Of a stretch of DNA of 64,000 nucleotides, positions 8,114 through 15,816 are shown one piece after another (position 1 is the stretch's first letter; the number at the start of each line of letters is the position of its first letter). Both the position numbers and the translations under genes were made by a program. Below the pieces are notes generated by a model, which saw nothing but the letters and a program-made list of their open reading frames with translations, had not been told where the DNA came from and ran no database searches. This DNA is from DATFRX01 sp035630615 (GTDB lineage Bacteria; Actinomycetota; Actinomycetes; Propionibacteriales; Nocardioidaceae): the NCBI GenBank assembly GCA_035630615.1, contig DASQKI010000035.1, positions 51,752 through 115,751 of the forward strand, written 5' to 3'.

Positions 8114-8505
8114 TCAGCCGTCGGTGACCCAGTCCATGTGGTCGATCCAGTGCTCGAGCAGTGCCTCTCGTACCGCTTGCCGAGCGCCGCAGCCGCGTCC
8201 GCGCGATGCACGCAAGCCTCGCCGAACAGCCGACGCGACCAGAACGGTACGCCTGCGGCGCCGCCGGACGGATCCCACACCGGTGTGTCATCGGCGACCG
8301 ATTCGAACGCCTGGCTCGCCTCGGCCATTCGCTCCCCCACGAGCATTGCCACCATCCGCTGCGTCCCGCCGACATGGTCGACAAGATCGGCCAGCGTCCA
8401 CTTCGGACACGTCGGCACCGGGGCCGCCGCATCCGTGCCATCCACCCAATCGGCGAACGTGCTCGTCTGTTCGACAACAGCGTTCAAATACGCGGACGTG
8501 TCCAT
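8114..8505 (-). pseudogene. maleylpyruvate isomerase-family mycothiol-dependent protein, damaged
   Basis: The ATG at 8505 opens a typical DinB-fold MDMPI protein: VPTCPKWTLADLVDHVGGTQ at residues about 29-48 and FGEACVHRADAAAALG near 105-120, where the conserved His belongs to the metal site. Two parts seem to be missing. A stretch normally present between GERMAEASQ and AFESVADD is absent in frame. After ALGKRY the frame is lost, and the usual C-terminus LLEHWIDHMDW reappears in another frame, ending at 8114. Intact relatives are over 200 residues. Probably non-functional; sequencing error cannot explain losses this large, but assembly error could. Confidence 0.65.
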
Positions 8506-8567
8506 CGCTGCACCTCCAAGCCGGATCCCACCACGAGGACCCTGCCAGAATCTTGACGTGGGAGAAG

Positions 8568-8596
8568 TTGACGCCATCGAACATGTGTTCGATGAT
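8568..8596 (+). promoter_or_regulatory. SOS promoter with LexA box for imuA'-imuB
   Basis: The perfect palindrome TCGAACATGTGTTCGA (8577-8592) matches the actinobacterial LexA box. It fills the spacer between a -35 TTGACG (8568-8573) and a -10-like GATGAT (8591-8596), 17 bp apart. The imuA' ATG lies only 6 nt after the -10, so the transcript probably starts at the start codon. LexA bound here would block RNA polymerase until DNA damage. The dnaE2 promoter at 15.78 kb has the same layout base for base in the box. Confidence 0.9.
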
Positions 8597-8602
8597 GGGG
8601 AG

Positions 8603-9304
8603 ATGGGCGGGACAGTCTCGGTGCTTCGCCAGTCGACCGATCGGCTGGCGGCGACCGTGCGCCAGGCCCAGGGAGGCCGAGACGACGTCCTTCGGCCACT
8701 CGACACGCTCCCCGCGCTGGCCGGCCTGCTGCCGCATGGCGCGCTGCGCGCCGGCGCGACCTATTCGGTGGTCGGCTCGACCGCGCTGACGATGGCCCTG
8801 GTGGCCGGCCCTTCGGCCGCCGGCGCCTGGTGTGGCGTCGTCGGCATGCCCGGGTTCGCCGCACCGACCGCCGCCGATCTCGGCATCGACCTCGACCGGT
8901 TGGTGCTGGTGCCCGATCCCGGTTCGCGCTGGCTCAGCGTGGTCGGGGCGCTGATCGACTCGCTCGCCGTGGTCGTCGTCCGTCCGCCCACCGCGGTCCG
9001 CGACGCCGAGGCGGCTCGGATCGCGGCCCGCCTGCGGCAGCGCGAGGCGGTCCTCATCACCTGCGGCGCCTGGCCCCGACACGAGGCCAACCTGGCCATC
9101 ACCGAGAGCAGTTGGCTAGGCGTCGGCGCCGGCCACGGCCACCTGACCGCTCGCCAAGCGACGATCTCCGTCGAAGGGCGCGGCACGGCGGTGCGTCCTC
9201 GGCAGGCGCGGCTGTGGCTGCCCGATGCGGAAGGCGTGGTGCGGGTCGCCGACGAGCCGGCCACCACGGACGCACCGGTCTGGACCCGAGAAGCGGTCGG
9301 ATGA
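8603..9304 (+). CDS. imuA: ImuA'-type mutasome accessory protein (233 aa)
   Basis: RecA/SulA-like protein that works with ImuB and DnaE2 in damage-induced translesion synthesis. The start ATG 8603 is set by the LexA-controlled promoter that ends 6 nt upstream. LPALAGLLPHGALRAGATYSV is the region that replaces the RecA Walker loop; no intact GxxxxGK[ST] is present, as in other ImuA' proteins, so ATPase activity is not expected. SRWLSVVGALIDSLAVVVV corresponds to the hydrophobic core. Its stop overlaps the imuB start (ATGA), so the two are translationally coupled. Confidence 0.85.
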   Translation: MGGTVSVLRQSTDRLAATVRQAQGGRDDVLRPLDTLPALAGLLPHGALRAGATYSVVGSTALTMALVAGPSAAGAWCGVVGMPGFAAPTAADLGIDLDRLVLVPDPGSRWLSVVGALIDSLAVVVVRPPTAVRDAEAARIAARLRQREAVLITCGAWPRHEANLAITESSWLGVGAGHGHLTARQATISVEGRGTAVRPRQARLWLPDAEGVVRVADEPATTDAPVWTREAVG

Positions 9305-10851
9305 CGCGGACCCTGGCGGTGTGGTGTCCGGACTGGCCGGTGACCGCCGCCGGTCGGTCGGCGGGTTGTCCGCCGGATGCCCCGATCGCGGTGCTCGACC
9401 GGGGTCAGGTGCTGGCCTGCTCGGCCGCGGCCCGACACGAGGGGGTGCGGCGCGGGCTGCGTACGCGGGACGCCCAAGCGCGCTGCCCCGAGCTCGTGGT
9501 GCTGCCCTACGACCCGGCTCTGGACGCGCACGCCTTCGACCCGGTCGTGGCGGCCCTCGAGGAGCTGACACCCGGCGTCCAGATCATGCGGCCCGGGGCC
9601 TGTGCGATCCGGGCTCGCGGACCCAGTCGCTACTACGGCGGCGAGGCCGCGGCCGGCGCCGCCATCGCCGACTGCCTGGCCCGCCTCGACATCACCGACA
9701 GCCGGATCGGGATCGCCGAGGGACCGTTCGCGGCCGAGCAGGCCGCCCGGGCGGCCATCCGACGCGGCGACCGCATCCACGTGGTCCCGACCGACGCCTC
9801 GGGCCGCTTCCTCGCCCCGCTTCCGGTCGAGGCTTTGGGCCAACCCGACCTCGCCAGCCTGCTCCGCCGGCTCGGCCTGCGGACCTTGGGCAGCTTCGCG
9901 GATCTCTCCCCCACCGACGTGCTGGCCCGGTTCGGGCCCGAGGGTGCGTTCGCCCATCGCTTGGCCCGCGGTCGCGACGGCCGTCCCGTGGTCGCCCGGC
10001 AGCCGCCGCCGGAGCTGTCGTGCTTCACCCCGCTCGAGCCTCCGGTCGACCGAGTCGACCAGGTCGCCTTCGCGGTCCGCGAGTGTGCCGACCGGTTCGT
10101 CGCCGACCTCGCCGACCACAAGCTGGTGTGCACCACCGTTCGCATCGAGGTGCACACCGAGTCCGGCGACATCCTCGAGCGGAGCTGGCTGCACCCGCGA
10201 TGGTTCGACGCCGCTGACCTCGTCGACCGGGTGCGCTGGCAGTTGCAAGGGGTCGGTCCGTCCGCCGGCGAGCTCGACTCTCCCGTCATCGGCGTGCGGC
10301 TGAGCCCCGACGAGGCCGATCCGATCGGCGCCCACGCCGAAGGGCTCTGGGGCGGCGGCCCGGACGAACGCATCCATCGCGCCCTCACCCGCGTGCAGAG
10401 CATGCTGGGCCATGAAGCCGTCGCGGTGGCCGTGCCCAGCGGAGGCCGCGGGCCTGCCGATCGCCAGACGCTCGTGCCGTGGGGCGAGCGAGCCCGGCCG
10501 GGCCGCCCGGTGGAGCAGCCGTGGCCCGGCAACATCCCCGCGCCGCTGCCGTCGACGATGTATGCCCCGCCGCTGCCGGCTCTCGTCGTCGCCGCGGACG
10601 GACACCCGGTCGGCGTGAGCACCCGCGGCACGCTGACCGGCGAACTGGCCAGGTTTTGCCCCGACGGCCGCTCCGTCGACCAGTTGCGCCCGGTCGCGGC
10701 ATGGGCCGGGCCGTGGCCGGTCGAGGAGCGCTGGTGGGACACCGAGGCATCCCGCCGACTGGCCCGTTTTCAGATCGTCAGCGTCGACGGGAGTGCCTGG
10801 TTGCTGGCCGTCGAAAACCGACAGTGGTGGACCGAGGCGAGCTACGACTGA
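9301..10851 (+). CDS. imuB: ImuB, Y-family polymerase-like mutasome hub (516 aa)
   Basis: Inactive Y-family DNA polymerase homologue that bridges DnaE2 and the beta clamp in SOS mutagenesis. The palm and fingers are visible (RTLAVWCPDWPVTAAG; QARCPELVVLPYD; GPSRYYGGEAAAGAAI), but the acidic catalytic residues of true Y-family polymerases are replaced, including a Cys-Pro-Asp start and GPSRYYGG in place of the usual acidic motif. DLASLLRRLGLRTLGSFADL is the HhH element, and QPPPELSCFTPLEPPVDRVDQ starts the little-finger-like domain. Part of an operon with imuA'. Confidence 0.88.
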   Translation: MTRTLAVWCPDWPVTAAGRSAGCPPDAPIAVLDRGQVLACSAAARHEGVRRGLRTRDAQARCPELVVLPYDPALDAHAFDPVVAALEELTPGVQIMRPGACAIRARGPSRYYGGEAAAGAAIADCLARLDITDSRIGIAEGPFAAEQAARAAIRRGDRIHVVPTDASGRFLAPLPVEALGQPDLASLLRRLGLRTLGSFADLSPTDVLARFGPEGAFAHRLARGRDGRPVVARQPPPELSCFTPLEPPVDRVDQVAFAVRECADRFVADLADHKLVCTTVRIEVHTESGDILERSWLHPRWFDAADLVDRVRWQLQGVGPSAGELDSPVIGVRLSPDEADPIGAHAEGLWGGGPDERIHRALTRVQSMLGHEAVAVAVPSGGRGPADRQTLVPWGERARPGRPVEQPWPGNIPAPLPSTMYAPPLPALVVAADGHPVGVSTRGTLTGELARFCPDGRSVDQLRPVAAWAGPWPVEERWWDTEASRRLARFQIVSVDGSAWLLAVENRQWWTEASYD

Positions 10852-10925
10852 CCGGCTCGCGCACCTGCGCCGACAGTGAAACGCGCCACGTCGCAACCGG
10901 GTCGCCGACCCGTACCATCACCGAC

Positions 10926-11903
10926 ATGACACCAGCGCCGCCGCGGGTCGAGGTCGAGGCCGCCGAGGCGGGTCAGCTGATGGTCCGATGGGAGCCGGTC
11001 GGTGACCATCACGTCGACATCGGCTACGGTCCGACGCCCCACGCGACCGCCCACACCCACGTGATGCGAGTGCCCGCGGGCGAGCGGTCGGTGCAGCTCA
11101 TCGATCTCCCCACGGCTGGCCGGCGGCCCTATGTCTCGCTCTCCCGTTCCGGCGACGTCCTGATCGCAGCCGAGCGCCGCATCCCCCTCGACGGCGTGCT
11201 GAACTTCCGCGACCTCGGCGGCTACCCGACGGCCTCGGGCAGGTGGACCCAATGGGGCCTCCTCTTCCGGTCGAGCAGCCTCCACAAGCTCACCGCCGAC
11301 GACCTCGCGGTCTTCGACGAGCTCGGAGTACGCACGATCTTCGACCTACGACGCGACGACGAGCGGGATCGCCGGCCCAATCCGCGCCCGTCCCGAAGCC
11401 TGCCGGTCACCGGGGATGTCGCCAACATGCCCGACCGGTCGACTTTGCGTGACCATGACGACGCCGAGCGATGGCTCGCCGACTACTACCGGACGATGGT
11501 GACCGAGTCGGGTCCGGTCTTCGGCGAGTTGTTCACCTCGCTGTCCGCCGCAGACCACACGCCGGCCGTGTTTCACTGCGCAGCCGGCAAGGATCGGACC
11601 GGTCTCACCGCAGCCCTCCTCTTGACCTGGCTGGGCGTCGACCGCACCACGGTGCTCGACGACTACGAACTCACCGGGCGCTATCTGACCGCCGACGCCA
11701 TCCCGACCGTCGTCGACAACTTCGTCGCGACCGGCCTCCCGCGAGGAGCGGCCGAAGGCATACTCAGCTCGCCACGCTGGGCGATGACCCAAGCATTGGA
11801 GCTGATCGACACCGACCACGGCGGTATCGAGGCGTACCTGCGCGACTCTGGCGGTATGACCGAGCAGGCGATGGACGACCTTCGTACCCGCTTCGTGGCT
11901 TGA
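10926..11903 (+). CDS. tyrosine-protein phosphatase, PtpB/LipA type (325 aa), first of a tandem pair
   Basis: Predicted cytosolic tyrosine or dual-specificity phosphatase. Residues 1-90 form an Ig/fibronectin-like beta domain (LMVRWEPVGDHHVDIGYGP). The phosphatase domain opens with LNFRDLGGYPT and carries the P-loop HCAAGKDRTGL (Cys218, Arg224), the CX5R signature with the extra Lys-Asp found in PtpB-like enzymes that can also act on phosphoinositides. Start ATG 10926. The next gene is a clear paralogue 14 bp downstream with the same layout, so this pair arose by tandem duplication. Confidence 0.9.
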   Translation: MTPAPPRVEVEAAEAGQLMVRWEPVGDHHVDIGYGPTPHATAHTHVMRVPAGERSVQLIDLPTAGRRPYVSLSRSGDVLIAAERRIPLDGVLNFRDLGGYPTASGRWTQWGLLFRSSSLHKLTADDLAVFDELGVRTIFDLRRDDERDRRPNPRPSRSLPVTGDVANMPDRSTLRDHDDAERWLADYYRTMVTESGPVFGELFTSLSAADHTPAVFHCAAGKDRTGLTAALLLTWLGVDRTTVLDDYELTGRYLTADAIPTVVDNFVATGLPRGAAEGILSSPRWAMTQALELIDTDHGGIEAYLRDSGGMTEQAMDDLRTRFVA

Positions 11904-11917
11904 GAGGGCGGACCCAC

Positions 11918-12892
11918 ATGACGATCACGGACGGAGCACTCGAAGTCGAGGTCGAGCTGGACGACGACGCCTTGAACGTCCGATGGGAGCCAGTCGGCGC
12001 CCGGGAGGTTGACATCGGATGGGGGCCGACGCCGGACCCGGCCGCGCACACCCACGTGCTGCGGGTGCCGGTCGGCGAGCGTTTGGTGCGGCTCGCCGAT
12101 CCACCGGCCGGCCGAACGTACGTCTCGGTCTCTCATGACGGCACCGTCGTGGTGGCTGCCGAGCGCCGGCTCCACTTCCAGGGCGGGCCAAACTTCCGCG
12201 ACCTCGGCGGATATCCGACCATCTCGGGTGGCCGGATCCGTTGGGGCCAGGTCTTCCGATCCGGCGCGCTTCATGAGCTCACCGACGGCGATCTTGCGGC
12301 CTTCGACGGGCTCGGCATCCGGGCGATCTACGACGTTCGCGGCGAGAAGGAGTACGCCGAAGAGCCTGGTCCGCGACCCTCACGCAACTTGCCGATGCCG
12401 GCGCGTTTTTCGGAGACACCCGACCTTTCACCTTTGCGTGAGCGCAGCGACGGCGAGCAATGGCTCTTCGACGACTACCGAGTGATGGTGGCCGAAGGCG
12501 GGTCGGTTTTCGGCGGCGTCCTGTCCGGCTTGGCCGAGACCGACGGCGCACCCGCCGTGATCCACTGCGCCGGCGGCAAGGACCGGTCCGGGCTCACTGT
12601 AGCCATGCTCCTCAGCTGGCTCGGCGTCGACCGCGAGACGATCCTCGACGACTACCAGCTCACCATGCGCTACCTGCCGGTCGAGTCCATGTCGGCCTTC
12701 GTCGACGAGATGGAAGAGCTCGGCATCGGTCGCCCGGCCGCGGAGGCGCTGCTCGGCACTCCACGGTGGGTCATGGCCGAGACCCTCGACCTGGTGGACA
12801 CCGAGCACGGCGGGATCGAGGCGTACTTGCGCGGGGGTGCGAGCATGAGCACGGAGGCGCTCGACGAGCTGCGGATGCGTTTCGTCGGCTGA
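11918..12892 (+). CDS. tyrosine-protein phosphatase paralogue (324 aa), second of the tandem pair
   Basis: Same two-domain architecture as the preceding gene: an N-terminal beta domain (LNVRWEPVGAREVDIGWGP) and a phosphatase domain with PNFRDLGGYPT, YDVRGEKEY and P-loop HCAGGKDRSGL (Cys217, Arg223). The P-loop differs by Ala to Gly and Thr to Ser, which could shift substrate preference. The aligned proteins agree along their full length, so both copies look functional. Co-transcription with its neighbour is likely from the 14-bp gap. Confidence 0.9.
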   Translation: MTITDGALEVEVELDDDALNVRWEPVGAREVDIGWGPTPDPAAHTHVLRVPVGERLVRLADPPAGRTYVSVSHDGTVVVAAERRLHFQGGPNFRDLGGYPTISGGRIRWGQVFRSGALHELTDGDLAAFDGLGIRAIYDVRGEKEYAEEPGPRPSRNLPMPARFSETPDLSPLRERSDGEQWLFDDYRVMVAEGGSVFGGVLSGLAETDGAPAVIHCAGGKDRSGLTVAMLLSWLGVDRETILDDYQLTMRYLPVESMSAFVDEMEELGIGRPAAEALLGTPRWVMAETLDLVDTEHGGIEAYLRGGASMSTEALDELRMRFVG

Positions 12893-12911
12893 TTGCCTAC
12901 CCTGCCCCGAC

Positions 12912-13568
12912 ATGGAGATCGAGCATCGCGGAGCGCGTCCCATCGTGCCGGCGTCAGCCTATGTCGCTCCGACGGCCGTACTCTGCGGCGCAGTGGTCCT
13001 CGGCGCCCGCGCCCGGGTGCTGCACGGCGCGGTCTTGACCGCCGAGGACGGCGAGGTACGCATCGGCGCCGATGTCGTCATCATGGAGAACGCGCTCGTA
13101 CGCGGGCGTTCGAAGCATCCCGCCGTGCTGGGCGACAGCGTCCTGATCGGGCCGCACGCCCATGTCAACGGCGCGTCGATCGAGGACGAGGTCTTCGTCG
13201 CCACCGGAGTGTCGGTGTTCCCCGGAGCCGTCGCCGGCACCCGTTCGGAGCTTCGGATCAACAGCGTGCTCCACGTCAACTCTCGGCTCGCGCCGGACAG
13301 CGTGGTGCCGATCGGGTGGATCGCGGCCGGCGATCCGGCGGAGCTATTTTCTCCGGATCGGCACGACGAGCTGTGGCAGGTGCAACGCGACCTGGACTTC
13401 CCCGGCACGGTCTACGGCGCCCCGCGGGGCACGCCGATGCGCGACATCTTGGCGCGGCAAGTCGAGTTTTACGGCGAGCATCGACACGACCGGATCGTGG
13501 ACGACGAGCCGGACCGCGGCCGGGGACCATGGTGCTCGGACATGCGACATTCCGGGCCGACATCGTGA
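12912..13568 (+). CDS. gamma-carbonic anhydrase-like left-handed beta-helix protein (218 aa)
   Basis: Hexapeptide-repeat protein of the gamma-class carbonic anhydrase/acyltransferase fold. The repeats run from AYVAPTAVLCGAVVLG to SVFPGAVAG. Candidate metal-ligand histidines sit in IGPHAHVNG, which resembles the ligand region of gamma carbonic anhydrases, so CO2 hydration is possible, though many family members lack proven activity. C-terminal extension after residue 170 (LARQVEFYGEHRHDR) is helical and probably caps the trimer. ATG 12912 is 19 bp after the phosphatase stop, so it may belong to the same transcript. Confidence 0.8.
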   Translation: MEIEHRGARPIVPASAYVAPTAVLCGAVVLGARARVLHGAVLTAEDGEVRIGADVVIMENALVRGRSKHPAVLGDSVLIGPHAHVNGASIEDEVFVATGVSVFPGAVAGTRSELRINSVLHVNSRLAPDSVVPIGWIAAGDPAELFSPDRHDELWQVQRDLDFPGTVYGAPRGTPMRDILARQVEFYGEHRHDRIVDDEPDRGRGPWCSDMRHSGPTS

Positions 13569-13689
13569 AGCAATGCCACGTGACTGACTCCCCGGCGACG
13601 ACCTGGGCGCCGAATGCGTGCTCGGACGTCCGGATCTTCTTCGATCAAAAGAGATCACGTTAGTGTGCTTCTCCGATTCGCCGATCCGC

Positions 13690-14991
13690 TTATTCGCGTT
13701 GGTGGTGGTTGCGGAGGGGCTTTCGGTCGGGGTCGATCCAAGGCGGTGGGAGGAATTCGGGTCGGCGGTCGGCCGCGATGCGTATTGCCCAATCACCGTG
13801 GTGGATGAGGGTGTGGTGGTGGGTGCACAAGAGCACGCCGTTGCTCAAATCAGTGGGGCCGCCGTCGATCCAGCGGTGGATGTGGTGGGCGTCGCACCAG
13901 GCGATCGGCCGGTCGCAGCCGGGGAATGCGCAGCCGTGCCCGTCGCGTAGGGCGAGTGCTCGGCGCTGGGCGGCGGTGAACATTCTGCTGGCGCGGCCGA
14001 GGTCGAGGAGTTGGCCGTCGGTGCCGAGCAGGGCCGGGATGATCTGGGCGTCGCAGGCCAGCTTCCGCGCCGTCTGCGGGGACAAGACGTTGCCGGTGTC
14101 CAACAACCCCGACCCGACCGCGCCCTTCAGCTTGTCCAACCTCATCGTCAGCACCAGGTGAGGTTTCTCGCCACCGCGGGACGGCAGGTCACCAGAGTTG
14201 AGTTGGCGGCGGCACACCTCGACCAGCGCGTCGGCGTAGCGTTGTCCCGGCGAGCGCGGATCCGGCCCGTCGGCCGTCGAGGCGAGTGGTTGGGCCAACC
14301 CGTCCAGAGCGGCTTCGATGACCGCGGCCGACTCCGGGTCGAACTGGCCGCGCAGATGATGCAACCCGAACCCGTTGGCACCGAACGTCAAATGCCGGCG
14401 ACGTTTCGCTTCCCGTTCTTGCTTCTCGAGCAGTTTCGCCTCACGCCGGTCGGCGCCGTCCGGGTCGATGACCTCGAACAACCGGCGACCCAACCCGGCC
14501 ACCTCGGCTGGATCAAAATCCCGACACCACTCGATCAACTGCCGCTCCGCCCGCTGCAGCGCCTCGACCCCCAGGCTGGACGGCAGCATGTCCATTGCCT
14601 TCACGATCACCTGGGCGTGCGCCCGGGAAATGTCACCGGCCGCCAACGCCTCCCGCGTCAGCTCCAGCGGTCCGGCCAACGCCGCCGCCAACACCATGTG
14701 TTGCTTCGCCACCCCCGGCGCCAATTTGAGCTCGCGACGTAGCCACGCTTGCGTCGACGCCCCACCGGCTCGCTTGGACAACTCCCGTCGATCAGCCTCC
14801 GCGACGAGGCGGGCCGACAGCTCCGCGAGCCGACCCTCACACCGGTGCACCTCGCTGACCAGCTCGGCCACCGCGTCGTCCGACAACGACCACAACGCCA
14901 CATCGGCCACGCCATCCAGCGCGTCACCGATCGCCCCAAGCGCCCCGGCCACCGGATGCAGGTGCTCCGGCACCTCCCCCAAAACCGTCAT
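13690..14991 (-). CDS. DUF222 domain protein with HNH endonuclease motif (433 aa)
   Basis: Typical actinobacterial DUF222-HNH protein. The long N-terminal helical DUF222 region (ALWSLSDDAVAELVSEVHRC to about residue 300) is followed by a C-terminal HNH nuclease motif: CAFPGCDRPIAWCDAHHIHRWIDGG and NGVLLCTHHHTLIHHGDW, with the paired cysteines and histidines of the zinc/betabeta-alpha-metal fold. These genes occur in many near-identical copies in actinobacteria and behave like mobile or selfish elements; the biological role is not established. ATG 14991 chosen; AT-richer flanks upstream fit recent transfer. Confidence 0.92.
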   Translation of the reverse strand: MTVLGEVPEHLHPVAGALGAIGDALDGVADVALWSLSDDAVAELVSEVHRCEGRLAELSARLVAEADRRELSKRAGGASTQAWLRRELKLAPGVAKQHMVLAAALAGPLELTREALAAGDISRAHAQVIVKAMDMLPSSLGVEALQRAERQLIEWCRDFDPAEVAGLGRRLFEVIDPDGADRREAKLLEKQEREAKRRRHLTFGANGFGLHHLRGQFDPESAAVIEAALDGLAQPLASTADGPDPRSPGQRYADALVEVCRRQLNSGDLPSRGGEKPHLVLTMRLDKLKGAVGSGLLDTGNVLSPQTARKLACDAQIIPALLGTDGQLLDLGRASRMFTAAQRRALALRDGHGCAFPGCDRPIAWCDAHHIHRWIDGGPTDLSNGVLLCTHHHTLIHHGDWAIRIAADRRPEFLPPPWIDPDRKPLRNHHQRE

Positions 14992-15224
14992 ACCCCAAAC
15001 GCTAAACCACCCCACCGACAAAACCAGCCGGAAAAGCAGCCCACCGACAGACCGAATTCAGAAACCTTTACCAGCGGTGTAACGCGAATTATCCACAGCC
15101 ATTTCACGCCATGGCTTTTCCACAGATTCCACGCCGAAACTTGCGTTGGCGGCGCTGCGGGCAGGAACTGTCAGACGGTACGGGTAGGCAGGAGGAACCA
15201 GATTCTCCACCGAAGGAGGACCTC
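14992..15224. other. AT-richer intergenic stretch with two DnaA-box-like sequences
   Basis: This divergent region between the DUF222/HNH gene and the PPOX-fold gene is visibly richer in A and T than its surroundings. It holds TTATCCACA (15089-15097), a perfect DnaA-box consensus, and TTTTCCACA about 30 bp on. No dnaA, dnaN or parB lies nearby, so it is not an origin. It presumably contains both divergent promoters. Confidence 0.5.
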
Positions 15225-15761
15225 ATGCGCTGGTCGAACCTCGAGACGACCCAGCCGCGCCTGGCCGACCTCGGGCGACGACGCCTCATCGAGCCCGGCG
15301 TGGTGCTCGTCGCCACCATCCGGCGCGACGGCACGCCGCGACTGAGCCCGGTCGAACCGTTCGTGATGGACGGCGAGCTGTGGCTGTCGATGTTGTGGCT
15401 GTCGACGAAGGCCCGCGACCTCGCCCGCGACCCGCGGATCCTCGTACACAGCGTGATCACCAACCGCGATGGCGGGGAAGGCGAATACAAGGTACGCGGG
15501 ATGGCCCGAGCAACCGACGATCCTGCCGTACAACGCCGTTATGCGAAGGCAGTCGCGCGCGACCTCGGTTGGGAGCCGGAGCCTGGGCGATTCCACCTGT
15601 TCGCCATCGACATCGACGAGATCACGTTCATCCGGTACGACGACGCCACTGGCGATCAGTACGTGTGCCGCTGGCCCGAGGGTCGCGAGTTCGTACGCCG
15701 CGGCACCTCCGCCACGTCGGTCGGCGACCCCGAGCCACGTCACGAACTGCTCGACGCGTGA
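15225..15761 (+). CDS. pyridoxamine 5'-phosphate oxidase-fold (PPOX class) protein (178 aa)
   Basis: Split-barrel FMN- or F420-binding protein. GVVLVATIRRDGTPRLSPVEPFVMDGELWLSM (residues about 26-57) is the flavin-barrel signature, and KARDLARDPRILVHSVI follows as usual. Actinobacterial relatives are mostly F420-dependent reductases or haem/biliverdin-binding proteins, but I cannot choose among them from the sequence. ATG 15225 has a very good ribosome site (GAAGGAGGA, 5 nt upstream). It precedes the dnaE2 promoter in the same direction but is not under LexA control by position. Confidence 0.85.
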   Translation: MRWSNLETTQPRLADLGRRRLIEPGVVLVATIRRDGTPRLSPVEPFVMDGELWLSMLWLSTKARDLARDPRILVHSVITNRDGGEGEYKVRGMARATDDPAVQRRYAKAVARDLGWEPEPGRFHLFAIDIDEITFIRYDDATGDQYVCRWPEGREFVRRGTSATSVGDPEPRHELLDA

Positions 15762-15781
15762 CCGCATCAGACGATGCCATC

Positions 15782-15810
15782 TTGACTCGCTCGAACATGT
15801 GTTCGATCAT
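15782..15810 (+). promoter_or_regulatory. SOS promoter with LexA box for dnaE2
   Basis: TCGAACATGTGTTCGA (15791-15806) is the same LexA palindrome as before imuA'. The -35 TTGACT (15782-15787) and -10-like GATCAT (15805-15810) are 17 bp apart, and the box starts 3 nt after the -35, exactly as in the imuA' promoter. The dnaE2 ATG follows the -10 by 6 nt, which predicts a leaderless mRNA. Confidence 0.9.
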
Positions 15811-15816
15811 CGAGGG

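Noticed and set aside
8761..10896. Minus-strand 711-codon frame opposite imuA'-imuB
   Set aside because: Shadow of well-supported plus-strand genes with a LexA promoter.
13690..14991. Restriction-modification or defence nuclease
   Set aside because: DUF222/HNH proteins are widespread multi-copy actinobacterial elements; no methylase or defence partner lies nearby.
14992..15224. Chromosome origin suggested by DnaA-like boxes
   Set aside because: Only two boxes and no dnaA, dnaN, recF, gyr or parAB genes nearby.
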